The notes beneath the pieces were generated by a model. The model saw only the letters and a list, made by a program, of their open reading frames with translations, did no database searches and had not been told where the DNA came from. A stretch of DNA of 47,782 bases from Prevotella sp. (GTDB taxonomy: Bacteria > Bacteroidota > Bacteroidia > Bacteroidales > Bacteroidaceae), in assembly GCA_015060485.1 (NCBI GenBank), contig SUYI01000028.1, positions 1-47,782 of the forward strand, given 5' to 3'. This document shows positions 26,201 to 33,907 of the stretch, one piece after another. The position numbers and the translations under genes are program-made. Within the stretch, counting starts at the first letter, position 1; every line of letters starts with the position of its first letter.

Positions 26201-26686
26201 TTAATGTTTAAAAGTTTTCATGGCACGATCCATTTCACGACGGTCTTCCTTCTCCTTCAGCGTCTGGCGCTTGTCGAACACCTTTTTACCCTTGCAGAGA
26301 GCAATGTCCATCTTGGCACGGCCCTTAGGATCGATGAATACCAGAAGCGGCACGATGGTGTATCCCGTCTGCTTGGTAGCCGATGCCAGCTTGGCAATCT
26401 CGCGCTTCGTAAGCAGCAGCTTGCGGTCGCGCTTGAGTTCGTGGTTGTTGTAGGAGCCATAGAAATAGGGCGACACATTCATGCCCTTCACCCACAGCTC
26501 ACCATTAATGATGGTGCAGTAGGTGTCGACCAGCGAGGCTTTGCCCAGACGGATGCTCTTGATCTCCGTGCCAGTAAGCACAATGCCTGCCGTGAACTCC
26601 TCGATAAAGAAATACTCAAACGAGGCCTTCTTGTTTTTTATCTGGATAGGACTCTTCTTCCTAATCTGTTCTTGTTCCTTATTCAA
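26201..26686 (-). CDS. smpB: SsrA-binding protein
   Basis: A 161-residue basic protein that binds tmRNA and delivers it to stalled ribosomes for trans-translation. The conserved features are [67 protein letters not shown] and a basic tail. Relatives usually begin near PIQIKNKKA, so the first 10 residues are a small extension and a later start is possible, though no other Met precedes the core. The gap to the upstream gene is a heptamer array. Confidence 0.96.
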   Translation of the reverse strand: MNKEQEQIRKKSPIQIKNKKASFEYFFIEEFTAGIVLTGTEIKSIRLGKASLVDTYCTIINGELWVKGMNVSPYFYGSYNNHELKRDRKLLLTKREIAKLASATKQTGYTIVPLLVFIDPKGRAKMDIALCKGKKVFDKRQTLKEKEDRREMDRAMKTFKH

Positions 26687-26690
26687 AACG

Positions 26691-26720
26691 TTTCAACTTT
26701 CAATTTTCAACTTTCAATTA
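26691..26720 (+). repeat. Heptamer array between the DUF4375 gene and smpB, overlapping a stop codon
   Basis: TTCAACT and TTCAATT units alternate in 7-nt steps. The TGA stop of the DUF4375 gene (complement of 26714-26716) is part of the array, which then fills the gap to the smpB start. Confidence 0.8.
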
Positions 26721-27223
26721 TCGATTACCGCAAAGCGATCGATGTGTTCATCAATATAACGGGCAATTTGCTCGGTCCAGGCTTCCTCTTCCTCAACAAA
26801 CGTATCGTCCAGGTCGTCGAACTCAGGATACTGCTCGAACAAAGCCATGAATTCGTCGTCCGTGCAGTCGCGTTCCAGTTGCTGCCCGTACTTCACATAC
26901 AACGTATGCGCATCGTAGACGAGTTTCGACAACGGACGCAGTCCCCACAGCTTCAAGGCCTTTGCAAAAGGATTCTTGAAGATGAAGGGGCCATAGCCGT
27001 TATGGATGAGCTGGACGAAGCCACCGTCCATCACCTCGTCGTGCAGAGTCTGCCATGCCAGCAACGTAATCTGGTCAGCATTGAGCTGCCCCAGCGTATC
27101 GGCTGTCAGTTCACCGCCGATTGACTCCTTGATAGCCGTCACGAAACAGGCTACGAAGGCATCCATGCCCTCGCCGGCAGCCTGGCGTAATACCTGGTCT
27201 TTCACTGTTACCGTTTTCATCAT
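26714..27223 (-). CDS. DUF4375 (DMP19-like) protein
   Basis: A 169-residue acidic soluble protein. Residues about 45-150 match the DUF4375/DMP19 family: ITLLAWQTLHDEVMDGGFVQLIHNGYG, then LWGLRPLSKLVYDAHTLY and DEFMALFEQYPEFDDLDDTFVEEEE. DMP19 of Neisseria is a DNA-mimic protein that affects a transcription factor; most DUF4375 proteins have no known function, so I do not assign one. The start is ATGATG at 27223, only 6 nt past its -7 box, so the transcript is probably leaderless. The stop codon lies in a heptamer array. Confidence 0.8.
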   Translation of the reverse strand: MMKTVTVKDQVLRQAAGEGMDAFVACFVTAIKESIGGELTADTLGQLNADQITLLAWQTLHDEVMDGGFVQLIHNGYGPFIFKNPFAKALKLWGLRPLSKLVYDAHTLYVKYGQQLERDCTDDEFMALFEQYPEFDDLDDTFVEEEEAWTEQIARYIDEHIDRFAVIDN

Positions 27224-27228
27224 GCTCG

Positions 27229-27260
27229 CAAAGGTACGATATTTTTCTGGATTCTACAAA
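27229..27260 (-). promoter_or_regulatory. Promoter of the DUF4375-smpB-GHL10 operon
   Basis: TTTG (complement of 27257-27260), 20 nt, TACCTTTG (complement of 27229-27236): a perfect consensus. The ATG begins 6 nt downstream, where transcription should start. Confidence 0.85.
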
Positions 27261-27275
27261 TTCTGTCAGTACTTT

Positions 27276-29201
27276 CTATAACTCTTCGCACTCCTTGAGC
27301 CACAAAGCCGAGCTGGCATCGCTGGGCATGCGCCAGTCGCCACGTGGCGAGAGGCTGATGCTGCCCACCTTCGGACCATCAGGCAGACAGGAACGCTTGA
27401 ACTGTTGAGAGAAGAAGCGACGGCAGAACGTCAAGAGCCACTTCTTGATGGTGGAAGCGTCGTAGATACCGCCAAAAGCATGCTGTGCCAACAGGAATAT
27501 CTTGGCAGGACGGAAGCCGAAGCGCATAAAGTAGTAGAGGTAGAAGTCGTGAAGTTCGTAGGGTCCGACGAGATCCTCGGTCTTTTGCTTGATATTTCCT
27601 TTTTCGTCGGCTGGAGTCAGCTCGGGCGAAATCGGTGTGTCGACAATGTCTAACAGCGTCTCGCGCTGGGCCGAAAAAGAGGCTGTGGAGGCCATGTATT
27701 TGATGATGTACTGAATGAGCGTCTTAGGAATGCCGGCATTGACACCATACATCGACATGTGGTCGCCATTATAGGTGGCCCAGCCCAAAGCCAGCTCCGA
27801 AAGGTCGCCAGTGCCCACAACGATAGCATTGAGCTTGTTGGCAAGGTCCATCAGTATCTGTGTGCGCTCGCGGGCCTGCGAATTTTCATAAGTGGCGTCG
27901 TGGATGGCTGCATCGTGGCCAATGTCGGAGAAATGCTGCTTGACGGCCTTGGCAATGGGAATCTCCATCTGCGAGATGCCCAGCGTCTGCATGAGCGTGG
28001 CTGCATTGTCGTGCGTGCGGTCAGTGGTTCCAAAACCTGGCATGGTGACTCCGATGATACCCTTGCGGTCGTAACCAAGACGGTCGAAGGTGCGCACGCA
28101 CACCAACAAAGCCAGCGTAGAGTCGAGTCCGCCACTGATACCTATGACAACATGCTGACAATTGGTGTGAATGAGTCGCTTGGCCAGTCCAGAGGTCTGG
28201 ATATTGAGAATCTCCTCGTAAGTCTCCGTCATTTCTTCGTCCTTGGGGATGAAGGGATGTGCATCGACGGGACGGGTGAATACGAACGGATGGTCGTCCA
28301 TAGCGGGCTTGGTCTGAATTATCATAGCGTGAGCCTCGCGCTGGGCATTGATGAACGTGCTGTTGGTCTGGCGATCAGTACGCAGACACTCGACATCAAT
28401 CTGAGCCGTCTGCAGCTGAGGCTGGAACGAGAAACGCTCGCTCTCAGTCAACACTTTACCGTTTTCGAAAATCATCGCATTACCGGCATATACCACATCC
28501 TGCGTCGACTCGCCAAAACCCGATGAGGCATAGACATAGCCACTGATGGTACGGGCACTCTGCTGAGCCACCAGCGAACGTAGATAGCGGTGCTTGCCGA
28601 TGAGTTCGTCGCTGGCAGAGCAGTTGAAGATGATCTCGGCACCAGCCATCGTCAGATTATTACTGGGAGGAATGGGCGCCCAGACATCCTCGCAGATTTC
28701 CACGCCGAACCTGACACCGTCGCTGGTCTGGAACAGCTTTGGCTCGGACGACAGGTGGACAGGGGTGCCTGCCAGATAGATGTCGGTAGGATTCAAGTCC
28801 TGAGCGGAAGCAAACCAACGTTTCTCGTAAAACTCGTTGTAGTTGGGCAGGTAGGTCTTGGGAACTACACCCAGAATGCTGCCATGCTGAATGACTGCCG
28901 CACAATTCAACAACAGTCCGTGAGTCTGGACGGGCAGTCCGACAACAGCGATGACATCGAGTGTACGGGTGAAGTCGAGCAACATAAGCAAGCCCTCTTC
29001 TGCCTTGGTGAGCAACAACTGTTCTTTAAACAGGTCCTGACACGTGTAACCCGTGAGGCAAAGCTCAGGAAAGCACACAATCTCGACGTGTTGGCCATCG
29101 GCAAGAGAAATGAGTTTCTCGATTTCCTGAACGTTGTAAGCCACATCGGCTACTCTAACAGCCGGTACGGCAGCAGCCACCTTGATGAATCCGTATTTCA
29201 T
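27276..29201 (-). CDS. nadE: Glutamine-dependent NAD+ synthetase
   Basis: A 641-residue bifunctional enzyme for the last step of NAD biosynthesis. The N-terminal nitrilase-type glutaminase domain has CFPELCLTGY, KTYLPNYNEFYE and the Cys nucleophile in FNCSASDE. The C-terminal ATP-pyrophosphatase domain has VIGISGGLDSTLALL, GTGDLSELALGWATYNGDHMS and ANKLNAIVVG. Ammonia made by the first domain is channelled to amidate deamido-NAD. I chose MKYGFIKVAAAVP (29201), matching relatives; an ATG four codons upstream (29213) arises from a heptamer-type repeat at 29205-29229. The gene lies 57-69 nt after queA. Confidence 0.96.
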   Translation of the reverse strand: MKYGFIKVAAAVPAVRVADVAYNVQEIEKLISLADGQHVEIVCFPELCLTGYTCQDLFKEQLLLTKAEEGLLMLLDFTRTLDVIAVVGLPVQTHGLLLNCAAVIQHGSILGVVPKTYLPNYNEFYEKRWFASAQDLNPTDIYLAGTPVHLSSEPKLFQTSDGVRFGVEICEDVWAPIPPSNNLTMAGAEIIFNCSASDELIGKHRYLRSLVAQQSARTISGYVYASSGFGESTQDVVYAGNAMIFENGKVLTESERFSFQPQLQTAQIDVECLRTDRQTNSTFINAQREAHAMIIQTKPAMDDHPFVFTRPVDAHPFIPKDEEMTETYEEILNIQTSGLAKRLIHTNCQHVVIGISGGLDSTLALLVCVRTFDRLGYDRKGIIGVTMPGFGTTDRTHDNAATLMQTLGISQMEIPIAKAVKQHFSDIGHDAAIHDATYENSQARERTQILMDLANKLNAIVVGTGDLSELALGWATYNGDHMSMYGVNAGIPKTLIQYIIKYMASTASFSAQRETLLDIVDTPISPELTPADEKGNIKQKTEDLVGPYELHDFYLYYFMRFGFRPAKIFLLAQHAFGGIYDASTIKKWLLTFCRRFFSQQFKRSCLPDGPKVGSISLSPRGDWRMPSDASSALWLKECEEL

Positions 29202-29204
29202 ATC

Positions 29205-29229
29205 GTTTGACATTTAATGTTTGACATTT
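29205..29229 (+). repeat. 14-bp period repeat at the nadE start
   Basis: GTTTGACATTT occurs at 29205-29215 and 29219-29229, a 14-bp (two-heptamer) period. On the minus strand one copy supplies an extra ATG and codons (MSND) ahead of the conserved nadE start. Confidence 0.65.
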
Positions 29230-29270
29230 GTAATCGACCTTGGTCGCTTTAACCTTTAGGTCTTAGAAGT

Positions 29271-30524
29271 TTAAGGGATGAGTAGCGAGGAGTCGCCATA
29301 GCTCAAGAAGCGGAAGTCGTGAGTCAGGGCGTAGTCATAGATCTTGTGCCAATCGCCATGCACGAAGGCACTTACCAACAGCAACAGCGTCGACTGAGGC
29401 TGGTGGAAATTGGTGATGAGCATCTTGACGATGTGATAGTCGTAGCCCGGAGCTATGATAATCTGTGTGGACGAATGGAGCACGGTCAAATCATGGCGCA
29501 CCATCCAGTCCAGCAGAGCCTGTAGTGCCTCTGAACTTTCAACTTTAAACTCTGTTCGCAACGTCACACTCTCGGAGAGAGAACTTTCAACTTCATAAGG
29601 CTCCCATTGGTTGACGTGCAGTTCGTCCTCAGTAATATCGGGATTGGCCATCACCTTCAGACCCATATAATAGAGACTCTCCAGCGTGCGGACACTGGTA
29701 GTACCGACGGCAATAGCCTCGGCATGGTGAGCCAGCAGGCGTTCGATGGTGTGACGGTGCACGGCAATATATTCCGTGTGCATGGGATGTCCGCCGATGG
29801 TCTTGCTCTTGACGGGACGGAACGTTCCGGCTCCGACATGAAGGGTGACCTCTTCGCGTTCAATGCCATGAGCATCGATAGCACTCAGCACACGCTCGGT
29901 AAAGTGGAGTCCTGCCGTGGGAGCAGCCACCGATCCTTTAATCTTTGAATAGACAGTCTGGTAGGTCGTCTTGTCGCTCTCCTGAGTCTCGCGGTTCAGA
30001 TAGGGAGGAATGGGCAATTCACCCATCACGTCGAGAATGTCGGCAAAGTTGATGTTGGCATTGTCCCACTCGAACTGAATAAGCTGACTTGTGCCCTGCT
30101 CTCCCAAGCGAGTAGCCGAGATATGGAACCGTTCGTTTTTAATCTCCAACTCACTAGTGAGCGGGCCATCCTTCCATTTTTTCTGATTGCCCACCAGACA
30201 CAGCCACGAACAATGGTGTGTCTGTTGGAACATCTGCTCGTAATCCGCAGGCTGGACAGGTTCCAACAGAAAGACTTCAATCAGAGCACCCGTGCTTTTT
30301 CGGAAGTGCAAGCGAGCCTGGATGACCTTCGTATTGTTCATAACCATCAGCGCACCCTCAGGTAAATGGTTGGGCAGGTTGTAGAACACGTCCTCACCCA
30401 CTACACCTTTATTATATAAGAGCAGCTTCGATTGGTCGCGCTCAACCAAGGGAAACTTAGCAATGCGTTCGTCGGCCAGTTCGTAGCTGTAGTCGCTGAT
30501 ATGTATTTCTTTCGTATCCATCAT
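29271..30524 (-). CDS. queA: QueA-family SAM:tRNA ribosyltransferase-isomerase, long paralogue
   Basis: A 417-residue protein of the QueA family, which transfers and isomerises the ribosyl group of S-adenosylmethionine onto preQ1 in tRNA to give epoxyqueuosine. Conserved blocks include ADERIAKFPL, LMVMNNTKVIQARL, LNRETQESDKTTYQTVYSK, VAAPTAGLHFT, HVGAGTFRPV and MHTEYIAV. Classic QueA has about 345 residues; this resembles the longer Bacteroidota form, whose function may differ. Two copies of AGTTGAAAGTTC bracket an insertion in EVESSLSESVTLRTEFKVESSEALQ. It follows the PAP2 gene by 9 nt. Confidence 0.85.
   Translation of the reverse strand: MMDTKEIHISDYSYELADERIAKFPLVERDQSKLLLYNKGVVGEDVFYNLPNHLPEGALMVMNNTKVIQARLHFRKSTGALIEVFLLEPVQPADYEQMFQQTHHCSWLCLVGNQKKWKDGPLTSELEIKNERFHISATRLGEQGTSQLIQFEWDNANINFADILDVMGELPIPPYLNRETQESDKTTYQTVYSKIKGSVAAPTAGLHFTERVLSAIDAHGIEREEVTLHVGAGTFRPVKSKTIGGHPMHTEYIAVHRHTIERLLAHHAEAIAVGTTSVRTLESLYYMGLKVMANPDITEDELHVNQWEPYEVESSLSESVTLRTEFKVESSEALQALLDWMVRHDLTVLHSSTQIIIAPGYDYHIVKMLITNFHQPQSTLLLLVSAFVHGDWHKIYDYALTHDFRFLSYGDSSLLIP
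29533..29600 (+). repeat. Heptamer-type repeats bracketing an in-frame insertion in queA
   Basis: GAACTTTCAACTT occurs at about 29535 and 29588, with further CTTTAAACTC between. On the coding strand these read GTTGAAAGTTC, related to the TTCAACT/TTCAATT array at 26691-26720. The encoded peptide has two VESS copies. Confidence 0.65.
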
Positions 30525-30533
30525 TTCTCTCGC

Positions 30534-31187
30534 TTATAACAAAGCCATCACCACCGCGACGAGTACCGTCAAGCAGAGTATCGCCATGGGGACATAGCAC
30601 AACTGGCGTGTATAGATGGCAGGACGCGTCAAACGACAATAGCCCTTATAAACACAGAATCCCACAAGGCCGCCCCAAATCAGGCCTACAGTAATATCAC
30701 CGGGATAGTGGACGCCCAGATAGAGACGGGTGTAGCAATTCGTCAGCGACCAGGCAACCAGGAAGATGGTCAGCAGTCGCTGTCGCATCAACAAGGAGAA
30801 GAATACCGCAATGGAAAACGTGTTGGCGGCATGGGCCGAGAAGAAGCCATAGTTGCCGCCACGATAGTCATTCACCGTATCGACCAAAGAACCAATCTCC
30901 GGGTCGTGAGTGGGACGCCAGCGTGCCACAAGAGGTTTGACAATCGTGTCGTCGATGGTTCCGGCAAGAAGTACACAAGCTCCAGCGGCAGCCATAACCA
31001 ATAGGATGTCGCGAACGGCAGTATTACTCTTCAGATTGGTTTTCACCACCACATAGAACAATCCCAGATAGAGAGGTATCCACGTCTTGGCATTGGTCAG
31101 CGTCATGATGAGCGAATCCAAAAAGAGCGAATCGCTGCCATTGAACCAAAGCAGCAGTTGCTTGTCGTATTGAATGATTTCTTCCAT
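30534..31187 (-). CDS. PAP2-family membrane phosphatase
   Basis: An integral membrane protein of 217 residues. The three PAP2 motifs are present: KPLVARWRP (KX6RP), FFSAHAAN (the PSGH-type motif, here with Ala in place of Gly) and RLYLGVHYPGD (RX5HX3D). About five hydrophobic helices surround them. Members dephosphorylate undecaprenyl diphosphate, phosphatidate or lipid A; the substrate here is not determined by sequence. Start chosen at MEEIIQYD (31187); an ATG at 31199 directly abuts the upstream stop. As it closely follows the Bat genes it is likely cotranscribed with them. Confidence 0.9.
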   Translation of the reverse strand: MEEIIQYDKQLLLWFNGSDSLFLDSLIMTLTNAKTWIPLYLGLFYVVVKTNLKSNTAVRDILLVMAAAGACVLLAGTIDDTIVKPLVARWRPTHDPEIGSLVDTVNDYRGGNYGFFSAHAANTFSIAVFFSLLMRQRLLTIFLVAWSLTNCYTRLYLGVHYPGDITVGLIWGGLVGFCVYKGYCRLTRPAIYTRQLCYVPMAILCLTVLVAVVMALL

Positions 31188-31199
31188 AGCGTTTATCAT

Positions 31200-33845
31200 T
31201 TATATCACTTCAATCTCAGAGGTTTCCAGCCAGCCTTGCTTACCGTCGGCCACACGAATTTCCTTCCACCCTTTCATCGAGGCGTCGATGATGTTGACCT
31301 TGGTGCCTTCGTGAAGGATAAACAGGTCGGTGCCGTTCTTCGACGGCGTACTCTTGACGTTGACGGCAGACTTGATGATGATGGCACCGGAACGCTGCGT
31401 CAGGTTATGCTTCTGCTGCCAGGCAAAGAGATTGCCGACAAGAAAGATAAGCAGCAGAAGGATGCCTCCAAAGAAACCCATCTTGCGAAGCCAGATGCGG
31501 TCGGAGAACAGATACAGCAATGCCAAGACAACCGCAATGAACAAGGATATCAGAGCCGTGCGTGCCCAGTTGTCGACACTCTGCATGTTAACCAACGAGC
31601 GATACCACGTGACAAAGAACATCTCAGACTCAGGGGTAATCTTGTCGATGGTCTTCGAACGGGCCATCTGCAGGTTGAAACGAATGTCCTTATCACCGGG
31701 CGAGAGCAGCAAGGCACGCTCGTAGTTGAGAACGGCCTGCGTCATCTGATCCATTCGGTAGTAGCAATTGCCGAGATTATAATACAAATCGGCACTTACG
31801 CCCTGCTTCAGCAAGGCTTCGTAGTCCTTGGCCGCCTGCTGGTAACGCTCCTGGACATAAGCGCTGTCGGCTTCCGCCTTGGTAACGGCAGCATTAGAGG
31901 TGAGTGGTAAGAGGTTAGAGATTAGAGAAAAAAGAATAAACAGCAGGAGTCGGGCTTGAGAAATTCTCTCATCTCTCACCTCTGACCTCTTACCCTTCTT
32001 CATCGTCGTGGCAATCTGTGTAATCGCTGTCATTGCTGCATCATAAACCTTATTCATATTACCTGCTGCATCGCCTGGAGCATAGCGTGCGAACTCACAC
32101 TCGTCCAAAGCGCCAATAAACTGCTGGATGGTTTCGACAGAAACGTTATGAGCATCCAATTGCTGGCTGATATTCTCTCGTGAGAGCTGCTCAACAGGCA
32201 TGTTCAACTTATCGCTCACATAACCCCACAACGCACGCAATACTTCGTCGTAGAACTCATTCTGACTACCTGCTGCCATCAGCTTAGCAGCCTTCTTCAG
32301 TCGCTTGGTGGCCACCTTATTGGCCTTACCGGCACGCTGCTTCACGATGTCGGCATTCTCGATGGCACGCTGGCGGAAAATGACGAAGAGCGAGATGAAA
32401 CCCAACAGCAATACAGCCATAGATACCCAATATTCAGCAGAACCGAAGAAAAACTCGTCGACACCACGCTGACGGGTTTCGCCAGTCTTGATGTAATGGA
32501 TGTCGCTGTTCAGCTGCTTCACGTCTTCCTGACCGGTGTACGTAGCCTGAGCTGTTCCGCTACCCTTGTCGACATGCAGTTTGAAGGATTCGGTTTTAAC
32601 GGTCTTATACGTGTTGGCCTCCGTATCGAAATACGTATATTCTATGGCGGGAATCTCGAAATCGCCCTGATGACGAGGTACAGCCAGGAAGTCGTAGATG
32701 ATAGACCCCTCCAGCCCCTTGGTGGTCAACTGGGTCTTATCGGTTACTTTGGCATCGTAGTGGTCGAAGTCCTTGGGGAACTTCACCTCGGGCTGCTTTA
32801 ACAACTTCATATTACCCACACCTGTCACTACGACGCGCATCTTCACGGGGTCGTTAGCCTTTACTTCTGTATTGTCAAGTGTGGCAGAAATGGAGTACTT
32901 ACCTACACCGCCCGAGAAACCAACAGGCCGCTGGGGTAATGGATCTACCTGAATGGTTATGCCAGGAGCCTTGATTTCCTTCTTCACTTCCACATAACCG
33001 GAACCGCCGTTAAAGAAAGCCTCGAAGGGATCAACGTTGCGGTTCTGCTGTACCACAATACCCTCGTAAGTAATGCCGGGAACTTCGAGTTTACCCGTAG
33101 TTTGCGGGAACATGACATATTGCTGCCACGTACAGGTGCGGTAGGGTCGCCCGTTCAGCGTCTCAAGGTGGAACTGCTTCTCCTGAGGCAGCGGCACCTC
33201 ACGAGTATAGAAACTCTTCAGGTCAGGCATTACTCCATTCAGCTGCGTCAGTCCGACGAGCGTATAGACCTTGTAAGTCAAAAGGATTGGTTCCTGCTCA
33301 CGGACATGCTGCTTGGAGGCAGTCACTTTGAAGAAAAGGTCACTACCCGAAATGGATGAACCCGCCGAGCGGATTTCACCCGTGCTGCTCTGCTGACGAC
33401 TCCCCTGATTGCCCTGCTGTGCTTGACCGCTAACCTTGATATGCAACTCGTTCGACGTGATGGTCTTACCACCGACGGTCACATGAGCTGAAGGTATAGT
33501 AAACGAACCATTCTTATTGGCCGAAAGGATATAGGTATAGGTAATACTGGACGAACTCGATGTATGACCGTTGACCATCTGGAAACTTGACTGCTGGGAG
33601 GTTGAGGGTCCCATCAGCACATCGAATGCATCAGGGATGTCGCCAGCCCTGAAACCCTTGGCATCGTCCGTATTGACAGTATAGCTCAAACGGAACTGCT
33701 CACCGACAGCTACCTGTGCCGGAGCGCGACCCGTGAGCGTCTGCGCGGCAGAAATGAGAAATGAGAAATGAGAAATGAGAAATGCCATCAGCAATCTCAC
33801 TACCCATTGTCTATTCACTTCTCCTCTGAAACTATATCTCGCCAT
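31200..33845 (-). CDS. batD: BatD-BatE fusion protein
   Basis: An 881-residue membrane protein made of two proteins that are usually separate. Residues 1 to about 460 are signal peptide plus the BatD periplasmic beta repeats (LTGRAPAQVAVGEQF). A helix (AEYWVSMAVLLLGFISLFVIF) follows, then a cytoplasmic helical domain to about 610. From about 615 (MKKGKRSEVRDE) the sequence looks like a new BatE N-terminus: second hydrophobic segment, TPR repeats (YYNLGNCYYRMDQ), two helices and a C-terminal SH3 domain (NVKSTPSKNGTDLF). The topology remains consistent after fusion. Both hydrophobic segments are encoded by heptamer arrays with complementary arrays upstream. Start chosen as MARYSF (33845); an ATG at 33878 lies in the repeat. 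Bat proteins are linked to envelope stress and aerotolerance. Confidence 0.85.
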   Translation of the reverse strand: MARYSFRGEVNRQWVVRLLMAFLISHFSFLISAAQTLTGRAPAQVAVGEQFRLSYTVNTDDAKGFRAGDIPDAFDVLMGPSTSQQSSFQMVNGHTSSSSSITYTYILSANKNGSFTIPSAHVTVGGKTITSNELHIKVSGQAQQGNQGSRQQSSTGEIRSAGSSISGSDLFFKVTASKQHVREQEPILLTYKVYTLVGLTQLNGVMPDLKSFYTREVPLPQEKQFHLETLNGRPYRTCTWQQYVMFPQTTGKLEVPGITYEGIVVQQNRNVDPFEAFFNGGSGYVEVKKEIKAPGITIQVDPLPQRPVGFSGGVGKYSISATLDNTEVKANDPVKMRVVVTGVGNMKLLKQPEVKFPKDFDHYDAKVTDKTQLTTKGLEGSIIYDFLAVPRHQGDFEIPAIEYTYFDTEANTYKTVKTESFKLHVDKGSGTAQATYTGQEDVKQLNSDIHYIKTGETRQRGVDEFFFGSAEYWVSMAVLLLGFISLFVIFRQRAIENADIVKQRAGKANKVATKRLKKAAKLMAAGSQNEFYDEVLRALWGYVSDKLNMPVEQLSRENISQQLDAHNVSVETIQQFIGALDECEFARYAPGDAAGNMNKVYDAAMTAITQIATTMKKGKRSEVRDERISQARLLLFILFSLISNLLPLTSNAAVTKAEADSAYVQERYQQAAKDYEALLKQGVSADLYYNLGNCYYRMDQMTQAVLNYERALLLSPGDKDIRFNLQMARSKTIDKITPESEMFFVTWYRSLVNMQSVDNWARTALISLFIAVVLALLYLFSDRIWLRKMGFFGGILLLLIFLVGNLFAWQQKHNLTQRSGAIIIKSAVNVKSTPSKNGTDLFILHEGTKVNIIDASMKGWKEIRVADGKQGWLETSEIEVI
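31893..31995. repeat. Inverted heptamer arrays at the BatD-BatE junction
   Basis: Array A (31893-31927): ATTAGAG, GTGAGTG, GTAAGAG, GTTAGAG, ATTAGAG. Array B (31964-31995): TTCTCTC, ATCTCTC, ACCTCTG, ACCTCTT, ACCC. About 23 nt of A is complementary to B with 3 mismatches. In the minus-strand mRNA, B encodes KRSEVRDERIS and A encodes SLISNLLPLTSNA, the hydrophobic segment of the BatE part. Confidence 0.8.
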
Positions 33846-33894
33846 AACATTTATCATTTCTTCATTTTCATTTCTCATTTCTCATTCCTCATTT
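33751..33894. repeat. Inverted heptamer arrays at the batD start
   Basis: Array A (33751-33784) is four perfect GAAATGA units plus a partial one and encodes, on the minus strand, FLISHFSFLIS in the signal peptide. Array B (33849-33894) contains TCATTTC-type units in the opposite sense just upstream of the start codon. The two can pair over about 27 bp with one G-U, with the ATG at 33845 in the loop. Confidence 0.85.
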
Positions 33895-33907
33895 GGCCGG
33901 AGGTCTT

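Noticed and set aside
25181..27124. A 647-codon plus-strand open frame across three minus-strand genes
   Set aside because: It lies opposite clear genes (GHL10 glycosidase, smpB, DUF4375), shows no family motif and results from codon bias on the coding strand.
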